The notes beneath the pieces are model-generated. The model ran no database searches. It saw only the letters and a program-made list of their open reading frames with translations, and was not told the DNA's origin. The translations under genes were made by a program, and so were the position numbers. DNA of 64,000 nt from Hymenobacter edaphi (GTDB lineage: Bacteria > Bacteroidota > Bacteroidia > Cytophagales > Hymenobacteraceae), in contig NZ_QHKM01000009.1 in the NCBI RefSeq assembly GCF_003258365.1, forward strand, positions 62,001-126,000, read 5' to 3'. Positions within the stretch are counted from its first letter, which is position 1. Each line of letters starts with the position of its first letter. Shown here piece after piece: positions 33,981 through 41,105 of this stretch.

Positions 33981-35114
33981 ATGGAAACGCTGACCCCGGC
34001 CACCACGGCTGCCCCGCAAACCGCCGATTTTCTGCCCCTGAACGGCACCGACTACCTCGAATTCTACGTCGGCAACGCTAAGCAGTCGGCCTACTACTAC
34101 CAGGCGGCCTTCGGCTTCGAGCTGGTGGCCTACTCGGGCCCCGAAACCGGCGTGCGCGACCGGGCCAGCTACGTGCTGCAGCAAAACAAGATCCGGCTGG
34201 TGCTGACCACCTCCCTGCTCGCCGATTCGGACATCACCCGGCACGTGGCCAAGCACGGCGACGGGGTGAAGGTGATGGCGCTGTGGGTGGACGACGCCCG
34301 CAAGTCGTTCGAGGAAACCACCAAGCGCGGCGCCAAGCCCGCCTTCGAGCCCTACACCGTGTCGGACGAGCACGGCGAGGTGACGCTGGCCGGCATCTAC
34401 ACCTACGGCGAAACCATCCACACCTTCGTGGAGCGCTCGAAGTACTCGGGGCCCTTCCTGCCCGGCTTCGTGGCCCGCACCAGCAACGTGCCGCAGGGCG
34501 CGCCGGTAGGCCTGCAGGTGGTCGACCACTGCGTGGGCAACGTGGGCTGGGGCGAGATGAACCAGTGGGTGAAGTTTTACGAGGACGTGATGGGCTTCAA
34601 GCTGCTCATCACCTTCGACGACGAGGACATTTCGACGGAGTACTCGGCCCTGATGTCCAAGGTGGTGTCGAACGGCAACGGCTACGTGAAATTCCCCATC
34701 AACGAGCCGGCCGAGGGCAAGAAAAAGTCGCAGATCGAGGAGTACCTCGACTTCTACCACGACGCGGGCGTGCAGCACATGGCCCTCATCACCCACGACA
34801 TTCGCTCGACCGTGACCGAGCTGCGCCGCCGCGGCGTGGAGTTCCTCTCGGTGCCCGAAACCTACTACGAGGACCTGATTGAGCGCGTGGGCCACATCGA
34901 CGAGGACATCGAGAGCATCAAGGCCCTGAACCTGCTGGTGGACCGCGACGAAGAAGGCTACCTGCTGCAGATTTTCACCAAGCCGGTGGAGGACCGCCCC
35001 ACCGTGTTCTACGAAATCATCCAGCGCAAAGGCGCCAAGTCGTTCGGCAAGGGCAACTTCAAAGCCCTGTTCGAGGCCATCGAGCGGGAGCAGGCCCTGC
35101 GCGGCAACCTCTAG
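33981..35114 (+). CDS. hpd: 4-hydroxyphenylpyruvate dioxygenase
   Basis: 377 residues. It converts 4-hydroxyphenylpyruvate to homogentisate in tyrosine breakdown. Two vicinal-oxygen-chelate halves are present; the C-terminal half carries the Fe(II) ligands H183 (VVDHCVGNV), H266 (GVQHMALITHD) and E345 (VFYEIIQRKG), a spacing that matches characterised enzymes. The C-terminal GKGNFKALFEAIEREQALRG is the conserved family tail. The ATG at 33981 (METLTPATTAAP) was chosen; the frame is open far upstream but antisense to another gene there. No homogentisate dioxygenase gene is adjacent. Confidence 0.96.
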   Translation: METLTPATTAAPQTADFLPLNGTDYLEFYVGNAKQSAYYYQAAFGFELVAYSGPETGVRDRASYVLQQNKIRLVLTTSLLADSDITRHVAKHGDGVKVMALWVDDARKSFEETTKRGAKPAFEPYTVSDEHGEVTLAGIYTYGETIHTFVERSKYSGPFLPGFVARTSNVPQGAPVGLQVVDHCVGNVGWGEMNQWVKFYEDVMGFKLLITFDDEDISTEYSALMSKVVSNGNGYVKFPINEPAEGKKKSQIEEYLDFYHDAGVQHMALITHDIRSTVTELRRRGVEFLSVPETYYEDLIERVGHIDEDIESIKALNLLVDRDEEGYLLQIFTKPVEDRPTVFYEIIQRKGAKSFGKGNFKALFEAIEREQALRGNL

Positions 35115-35148
35115 CACCCGGCCCCACCGGCCCCGGCGGGCCGCAGCC

Positions 35149-35181
35149 AAGCCACGACTCCCACAAGGGGTCGTGGCTTTT
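35149..35181 (+). terminator. Intrinsic terminator after hpd
   Basis: AAGCCACGAC pairs with GTCGTGGCTT around an 11-nt loop and is followed by TT. It lies 34 nt past the stop. Confidence 0.8.
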
Positions 35182-35326
35182 GCGTTGGGGTTGCCTGCGG
35201 GCGCGAACATGTTCATGCGATTGACGGACGAGCTGATTCGGGGCTATTTAGCGGCCGCTTCCCCGCTGCCCGCCCCGGTTTTGGCGCAGGCGGGGCGCCC
35301 GACCCTTCACTTCTTTCTTACCCGCT

Positions 35327-36304
35327 ATGAAATCAACCCTTCGCAGAGCAGGCCTGCTGGCCCTGCTCGGTACCGGCCTCAGCTTCAGCAGCCACGCGCA
35401 GCTGGGCGGCGGCGCCCTCTCGTTCAACAACACGCGGCAGCACAAGGCCAGCGTCGCGCTGGCGGCCCCGACCGGGCCGTTCACCCTGGAATCGTGGGTG
35501 TACTTCGCCGGCGCGTCCTTTTCCGACGGGGGCACCCACAACACCATCCTGGAGTTTGGCAACGACGACATCTGGTTCGGGGCCACGTACGGCGGCGACC
35601 TGTCGGTGTACCAGGTGCTGTCGGCGGGGCCGCTGCCCACCAACACCTGGGTGCACGTGGCCTACACCTGGGACGGCACCACCGGCCGCCTGTACCGGAA
35701 TGGCACCCTGATCGGGAGCAACACCACGCCGCCGGCGCCGGGCGGCCAGAACCTCGGCATTGGCTACAACGTGGGCGACACCGGCTGGAACGGCTACATC
35801 GACGAAGTCATGATCTGGAACGTGGCGCGCTCGGCCAGCCAGCTGCAGGCCGACCGGCAGAGCGGCGCCCCGGGCACTACCCCCGGCCTGCTGGCGTACT
35901 TCAAGTTTGACGAAGCCAGCGGCCAGACCTTGACCAACCAGGTACCCGGCGGGGTGGCCGGCGTGCTGGGCTCTACCGCCGGCGCAGACGTGAACGACCC
36001 GATTCGAACCATCGTCACCGCGGCCCGCCCGCCGCAGCTGGCCGGCGCCGTTCGGCTGGCCAATTTTCCCAACCCCTTTCAGCAGCACACCACCATCAGC
36101 TACACCCTGGAGCGCCCCGCCCCGGTGCGCCTGACGGTGCTGGACGCCACCGGCCGCCTGGTGGCCACCCTCGTGGATGCGCCCTGCCCCGCCGGCCCCC
36201 AGCAGGTGCCGTTCCGGGCCGGTGCCCTGCCCGCTGGCTTGTACCGCTGCCAGCTGACCATCGACGGCCGGAGCACCTCGCGGACAATGCTGGTGCAGCC
36301 CTAG
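35327..36304 (+). CDS. Secreted LamG/concanavalin-like protein with T9SS sorting domain
   Basis: 325 residues. A signal peptide (ending FSSHAQ) is followed by a LamG-like jelly roll (about 28-210: FTLESWVYFAG, WVHVAYTWDGTTGRLYRNGT, WNGYIDEVMIWNVARSASQL, LLAYFKFDEASG) and a type A sorting domain (about 240-325: NFPNPFQQHTTISYTLE, RLTVLDATGRLVATL, ALPAGLYRCQLTIDGRSTSR, MLVQP). It is probably a carbohydrate- or surface-binding secreted protein; the ligand is unknown. It is monocistronic and converges with the Hint-domain gene. Confidence 0.92.
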   Translation: MKSTLRRAGLLALLGTGLSFSSHAQLGGGALSFNNTRQHKASVALAAPTGPFTLESWVYFAGASFSDGGTHNTILEFGNDDIWFGATYGGDLSVYQVLSAGPLPTNTWVHVAYTWDGTTGRLYRNGTLIGSNTTPPAPGGQNLGIGYNVGDTGWNGYIDEVMIWNVARSASQLQADRQSGAPGTTPGLLAYFKFDEASGQTLTNQVPGGVAGVLGSTAGADVNDPIRTIVTAARPPQLAGAVRLANFPNPFQQHTTISYTLERPAPVRLTVLDATGRLVATLVDAPCPAGPQQVPFRAGALPAGLYRCQLTIDGRSTSRTMLVQP

Positions 36305-36350
36305 CGCGTGAGCGGGCCCGCGTTCGGCGCGGGCCCGCCGCCCGGACAAC

Positions 36351-36388
36351 GCAACACGCCCCGGCCAGAACGGACCGGGGCGTGTTGC
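36351..36388. terminator. Hairpin between convergent genes
   Basis: GCAACACGCCCCGG pairs perfectly with CCGGGGCGTGTTGC around a 10-nt loop. There is no T-run on either side, so termination would be unusual. A second GC hairpin (GCGGGCCCGC...GCGGGCCCGC) lies just upstream at about 36312-36338. Confidence 0.55.
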
Positions 36389-36415
36389 ATTCACCCGCGT
36401 AGGGGAGCCGGGGCG

Positions 36416-38113
36416 CTACTTCGAGCCGACGAGCACGCCGCCGACAAAGTAGTTGCCGGTTTCGGTGCGCAGGTTGTACACGACGGGCGCGGTGCCGGCG
36501 GCCTGGCGGTCGGTAAGGTGGGTGGTTTCCAGGGCCGCGGCGCTGCTGAGCTGCAGCAGGTTGTCGGAGGGGCGCAGCGCGTCGGCGCGCAGTTGCTGGC
36601 CCTCGGCCGTCACGATGGGGTGGTTGGGCGTCACGGTCAGCTCGGCGGCGGGCTTGTAGGGGCGGCCGGGCGTGTTATCGAGGCCGGCGTATACCGGCGG
36701 CACGCCGATGGTGAGCTGCACCAGCGGGTATTTCTGCTCGTCGTGAATGTCGAGGCGCACGACGCGGGTGGGCACCACCCGGCCGGTGCGCGCGTCGCGG
36801 CCGAGCACCACGTCGCCGGGGCGCACCTTGCTGATGTGCACTTCGCGGCCGTCGGGCAGGGCCACGCGGGCGTAGGCGGGAAAGCACACGGCTTCCTCGC
36901 ACTTGAAGGGCCGGTCGTAGAGGGCTTTCAGGTCGAGGTATTCCTGGTTCAGGTCGTAGATGGCGCTGCTGTAGCCTGCCAGCTGCTGCACCTGCCCCAG
37001 CATCAGCTGCTGGCCGCCCGCCAGGGCGCTCAGGAAGTTTTTCTCCTCGGGCCGCTGAATGTCGTCGCCGTAGTGAATCTTGGCCAGCTCGGTCTGGAAG
37101 GGCGTCACGCGGCTTTTCACCAGCGTCTTCTGCGTGGTCCAGGCCGTGTTGAGCTGGGGCAGAAACCGGGTGTAGAGGTCGAGGCGGCGCTTGGTGTACT
37201 GGCGGTAGAAGTCGAAGTTTTTGCGCTGGCCGGCGCAGTCGCCCTCGCGGGCTTCGGTCACGGGCCGAGCTTGCTCCTGCTGCTTCACGGCCTCCAGCTC
37301 GGTTTGGAGCTGCTGCTGCACCCGCGTAAAGGCATTGCCGCTCATTTCGGCGTTGAAGGCTTCCACCATTTTGCCGTGGGCTTCCAGGGCCGCCGTGGCC
37401 ACCAGCGGGGCCATTTTCGCAGGCCGCTGATTACCGCCAATGGCCTTCATCTTGGCTTCGTCCAGGCCGTGCTTGCGCATGAGCTGCTGCATGTAGGCGT
37501 CTTGCTCGGCCTCCGACTTCTTGTCCCAGGCCGTGCGGAAGGCCGGGCTTTTCATTTGCTGCATGAAGTCGGCCTGGGCGGCCTGGAAGCTCGGGTCCGA
37601 CACCATGCGCTGCTGGGCGCTGCCGGCCGGGGCCATCTGCGCCTGCATAAACTGGGCCTTTTCGGTGTCGCTCATTTTGGCCAACCGGGCCTGAAACGCC
37701 GGATCCTGCATCTGCTGGGCCAGCTGCACGGCCTGGGCGTTGTAGCCGGGCGTGCCCGCGCCGTGCTGCTGCATATAGGCCATTTTCTGCTGGTCGGTCA
37801 TCTTATCGACCCCGGCTGCCTGGGCCTGCCGGGCGGTAGTCAGGTGGGCCTGCTCGTCGCGGGTCTGCTCGGCGGTGCGGCCCGCGCCGATGCTGGCCCC
37901 GAGCTGGCCCAGCTGCCGGTCGAGCTCGGCCAGGGCGGCCGGGCGCTTCAGGGTGGGGCTAAAGGCCGCGGGCGGGGCCGGAATCCGGTCGAAGTAGGGC
38001 AGCACGTCGGTCTTGACGGGCTTCTGGGCGAAGGCCACCGCGAAAGGCAGCACCACGAGCAGGGCCGCCAGCAGAAACATCAGCAGACTGGCCAGACGGT
38101 GAACAGTTTTCAT
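36416..38113 (-). CDS. Secreted protein with C-terminal Hint (hedgehog/intein-like) domain
   Basis: 565 residues from the ATG at 38113 (signal peptide MKTVHRLASLLMFLLAALLV ... FAVAFAQ). The body (about 40-400) is Gln/Met/Ala-rich and helical, with recurring phrases such as DPAFQARLAKMSDTEKAQFM and DPSFQAAQADFMQQMKSPAF. From Cys410 a Hint domain runs to the end: CFPAYARVALPDGREVHISK, VRPGDVVLGRD, ELTVTPNHPIVTAEGQ (block B Thr/His) and VYNLRTETGNYFVGGVLVGS. Hint domains autocatalyse an N-S acyl shift at the first Cys. Here nothing follows the domain and the usual terminal His-Asn is replaced by Gly-Ser-Lys, so C-terminal cleavage is not expected. The role is unknown; processing or attachment of the N-terminal part is possible. 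Confidence 0.85.
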   Translation of the reverse strand: MKTVHRLASLLMFLLAALLVVLPFAVAFAQKPVKTDVLPYFDRIPAPPAAFSPTLKRPAALAELDRQLGQLGASIGAGRTAEQTRDEQAHLTTARQAQAAGVDKMTDQQKMAYMQQHGAGTPGYNAQAVQLAQQMQDPAFQARLAKMSDTEKAQFMQAQMAPAGSAQQRMVSDPSFQAAQADFMQQMKSPAFRTAWDKKSEAEQDAYMQQLMRKHGLDEAKMKAIGGNQRPAKMAPLVATAALEAHGKMVEAFNAEMSGNAFTRVQQQLQTELEAVKQQEQARPVTEAREGDCAGQRKNFDFYRQYTKRRLDLYTRFLPQLNTAWTTQKTLVKSRVTPFQTELAKIHYGDDIQRPEEKNFLSALAGGQQLMLGQVQQLAGYSSAIYDLNQEYLDLKALYDRPFKCEEAVCFPAYARVALPDGREVHISKVRPGDVVLGRDARTGRVVPTRVVRLDIHDEQKYPLVQLTIGVPPVYAGLDNTPGRPYKPAAELTVTPNHPIVTAEGQQLRADALRPSDNLLQLSSAAALETTHLTDRQAAGTAPVVYNLRTETGNYFVGGVLVGSK

Positions 38114-38448
38114 AGCGGGTAAGCAGGAAAAAGGGAAACGGAACGGTGGCAACCTGAACGTCATGCGGAGCGGAGCCGAAGCGCAGGAAGGCGCAGCCAA
38201 GCAGCTCGACCGCTTCGCCGGATAGTGAGTCACGGCCTCTCAGCAGCCCGCGGGATGTCTCGACCAGCCCGACACGACGGTCTTTATTGACTCGGAAAAA
38301 CCTAGTCGCTAAGACGGCTGCAAGTGCGGAAAAAATCGGGCGCACTTCAATCGCATGATAATGTGAGCTTTATCCAACCGCGTCTCCACCGTGTGCAAAC
38401 TTCCGTTTTCTTTGGCGTAGAAAACCCTCCTTCTGACTTTCCCCGCAT
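38114..38448. other. Intergenic region with decayed repeat
   Basis: 335 bp between divergent genes. The segment 38158-38275 has GTCATGCGGAGCGGAGCCGAAG and GGGATGTCTCGACCAGCC, resembling a worn dispersed palindromic repeat. The rest should hold both promoters, but no strong TAnnTTTG box was found. Confidence 0.4.
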
Positions 38449-40200
38449 ATGGCCCTATCCGCTGACGTTCAACAGAAAATCCAAACCTGGCTTACCGGCA
38501 ACTACGACGACGAAACCAAAGCCGAAATTGTGCGGCTGCAGGCCGAAGGCGACGAGGAAAGCCTGAACGACGCCTTCTACCGCGACCTGGAGTTCGGCAC
38601 CGGCGGCCTGCGCGGGGTGATGGGCGTGGGCTCGAACCGCATGAACCGCTACACCCTGGGCATGGCCACCCAGGGTTTGTGCAATTACCTGCTGCAAAGC
38701 TTCCCCGGCCAGGAAATCAAGGTGGCCGTGGCCCACGACTCGCGCCTGAACTCGCGCGCCTTTGCCCAGACGGCCGCCGGCATCTTCTCGGCCAACGGCA
38801 TTACGGTGTACCTGTTTGAGGACCTGCGCCCCACGCCCGAGCTGTCGTACACCATCCGCCACCTGGGCTGCCAGAGCGGGGTGGTCATCACCGCCTCGCA
38901 CAACCCCAAGGAGTACAACGGCTACAAGGTGTACTGGAACGACGGCGCCCAGGTGGTGGCCCCGCACGACAAGAACATCATCCGCGAAGTGGGCGCCATC
39001 CAGAGCGTCGACGCGGTGAAATTCCAGGCCGACGACGCCAAAATTCACATCATTGGGGCGGAAGTGGACGATGCTTACCTGAGCCAAGTGGCCAAGCTGA
39101 GCATCAACCCCGAGGCCATCAAGCGCCAGCACGACCTGAAAATCGTGTACACGCCCATTCACGGCACGGGCATCACCATGGTGCCGCCCGCGCTGAAGCG
39201 CTTCGGCTTCACCAATATCCACATCGTGGAGGAGCAGGCCACGCCCGACGGCAACTTCCCCACGGTGAAGTCGCCGAACCCGGAGGAGAAGGTGGCCATG
39301 CAGATGGCCCTGGACAAAGCCAAGCAGCTCGACGCCGACCTCGTCATTGCCACCGACCCGGACTCCGACCGCGTGGGCATCGGGGTGAAAAACGCCGCCG
39401 GCGAGTGGGTGCTGGTGAACGGCAACCAGACGGCCGCCCTGCTGACGCACTACCTCGTATCGGCCCGCCAGCAGGCCGGGCAGCTCAATACCGAGAAGGA
39501 CTACATCGTCTACACCATCGTGACCAGCGACGTGCTCGGCGACGTGGCCCGGCGCCACGGCATCCGCTCGTTCCAGACGCTGACGGGCTTCAAGTACATT
39601 GCCGGCGTCATCCGCGAGTTTGAGGCGCAAAACGACGGGCACTACTACATCGGCGGCGGCGAGGAAAGCTACGGCTACATGATCGGCGACTTCGTGCGCG
39701 ACAAGGACGCGGTGTCGGCCTGCTGCCTGATTGCCGAAATGGCCGCCGTGTCCAAGGACCAGGGCCGCACGCTCTACCAAGAAATGGAGCAGATGTACCG
39801 CACCTACGGCCTCTACAAGGAAGACCTCATCTCGCTGACCAAGAAGGGCCAGCGCGGGGCCGAGGAAATCCAGGAAATGATGGCCGAGCTGCGCCAGAAC
39901 CCGCCCGCCTCCCTCGGCGGCTCGCCCGTGGTGCAGCTGCTCGACTACCAGCAGCAGGTAGCCCGCGACCTGCGCACCGGCCAGACGACGCCCCTGCACC
40001 ACGAGAAGTCCAACGTGCTGCAGTTCGTGACCGAGGACGGCTCCAAGGTGTCGGCCCGCCCCTCGGGCACCGAGCCCAAAATCAAGTTCTACTTCAGCCT
40101 GAAGCAGCCGAATTTCGGCGCCGAGGAGTCGTTCGAGAATGCGCTGGCGGGCCTGGACGGGCGCATCAAGCAGATCATTCAGGAAATGCAGTTGCAGTAA
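38449..40200 (+). CDS. Phosphosugar mutase (phosphoglucomutase/phosphomannomutase family)
   Basis: 583 residues. Family motifs: FGTGGLRGVMGVGSNRMN near the N-terminus, the active-site serine loop VITASHNPKEYNGYKVYW, the metal loop ATDPDSDRVGIGVK, the sugar loop YIGGGEESYGYMIGD and the phosphate loop ARPSGTEPKIKFYFSL. Members interconvert hexose 1- and 6-phosphates or pentose phosphates; the length of about 580 fits the long bacterial PGM-type branch acting on glucose phosphates. It is monocistronic with a very long hairpin just past the stop. Confidence 0.94.
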   Translation: MALSADVQQKIQTWLTGNYDDETKAEIVRLQAEGDEESLNDAFYRDLEFGTGGLRGVMGVGSNRMNRYTLGMATQGLCNYLLQSFPGQEIKVAVAHDSRLNSRAFAQTAAGIFSANGITVYLFEDLRPTPELSYTIRHLGCQSGVVITASHNPKEYNGYKVYWNDGAQVVAPHDKNIIREVGAIQSVDAVKFQADDAKIHIIGAEVDDAYLSQVAKLSINPEAIKRQHDLKIVYTPIHGTGITMVPPALKRFGFTNIHIVEEQATPDGNFPTVKSPNPEEKVAMQMALDKAKQLDADLVIATDPDSDRVGIGVKNAAGEWVLVNGNQTAALLTHYLVSARQQAGQLNTEKDYIVYTIVTSDVLGDVARRHGIRSFQTLTGFKYIAGVIREFEAQNDGHYYIGGGEESYGYMIGDFVRDKDAVSACCLIAEMAAVSKDQGRTLYQEMEQMYRTYGLYKEDLISLTKKGQRGAEEIQEMMAELRQNPPASLGGSPVVQLLDYQQQVARDLRTGQTTPLHHEKSNVLQFVTEDGSKVSARPSGTEPKIKFYFSLKQPNFGAEESFENALAGLDGRIKQIIQEMQLQ

Positions 40201-40202
40201 TC

Positions 40203-40260
40203 TGCCCTGCATAACAAAAAAGGCCCAAGGTAATTTGGGCCTTTTTTGTTATGCAGGGCA
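40203..40260. terminator. 26-bp perfect inverted repeat acting as terminator
   Basis: Arms 40203-40228 and 40235-40260 are perfectly complementary over 26 bp with a 6-nt loop. The inner part AAAAAAGGCCCAA/TTGGGCCTTTTTT is a normal bidirectional terminator; the outer TGCCCTGCATAAC/GTTATGCAGGGCA doubles the stem length. It begins 3 nt after the phosphosugar mutase stop. Confidence 0.9.
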
Positions 40261-40289
40261 GCAATTTGATATTTAGGTATTATTCTTTA

Positions 40290-40883
40290 TCATGACTCAC
40301 ATTTTGCTTTTACATCATCTAAAATATTTCTGAAAGCATCATTCGTTGCTGCATATGCTTCAAGCTCTTCTAAAATACCTTCATAAACAAACAAATATTT
40401 GGCCCTGACAATTTGAGCTGGAAGTTTTTGCAAATAAATCAAGGCCTGCTTTATCTGACGTTGTTCAAATGGGTTATGAGCATTAATGTCGACAGTGTTG
40501 ACTTGTAGCATCCGTTCCAGTAGCGCAAACAGAATCTGCTTGGTATTAGCGGGCTTCGCACCTTGCCGAAACTGATCAAACAGCTCAAAAAAAGAATGAA
40601 GCGCGGATTCTTCGCAGCCGTAGTGCTCCGCTAGCAGCACCTTGCACCAACCCGCCGTGGTTTCTCCATGCAGGTAATAAGCTGCTACGAACCGGTGAAA
40701 CTCACCGAAATCCGGCGTAAGTTCTTCCTCTACTCCGTGATTATAGCAGGCGCTCAGATAGCCTTCTATGTAATGATACAATGCTGTTAGCGAAAGTCGA
40801 CCCAAGTACATAGCAGGCCGTTGCCTGATTAGATCAATATGCGCATACAAATCCCGAGGAATGAATTCAGAGGCTATTTGCAT
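40290..40883 (-). CDS. AT-rich orphan gene, possible immunity-type protein
   Basis: 197 residues, no signal peptide, rich in helix. The N-terminal motif IRQRPAMYLGRLSLTALYHYIEGY resembles the RPxMYLGxxSLxxLxxFxxGY pattern of small accessory proteins often found near toxin or defence genes, but the family function is not known to me. The base composition is far more AT-rich than that of all neighbours, with codons such as TTA, ATA and AAA, indicating recent transfer. No toxin gene lies next to it. Its promoter may be the TATATTTA about 20 nt before the start. Confidence 0.75.
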   Translation of the reverse strand: MQIASEFIPRDLYAHIDLIRQRPAMYLGRLSLTALYHYIEGYLSACYNHGVEEELTPDFGEFHRFVAAYYLHGETTAGWCKVLLAEHYGCEESALHSFFELFDQFRQGAKPANTKQILFALLERMLQVNTVDINAHNPFEQRQIKQALIYLQKLPAQIVRAKYLFVYEGILEELEAYAATNDAFRNILDDVKAKCES

Positions 40884-41105
40884 AAGGCGGGTATTTTAAT
40901 AAGATAAATATACCTAAAATATTTCGCTTTATCTAGTGCCTTTAGTGCACTACTGCTAACTCACGCTCCTGTTCGTTCCTGGCTCCATTATCGGCGAGGT
41001 AATGACCAAGTTTCCACTGCGCCAACGCGCACTGTCCATTGCCATTGAGCAGCGGCTAGCCAATGTGCTGGGCGTGCCGCTGCTGATCCTGAAAGGTGCT
41101 AACCG

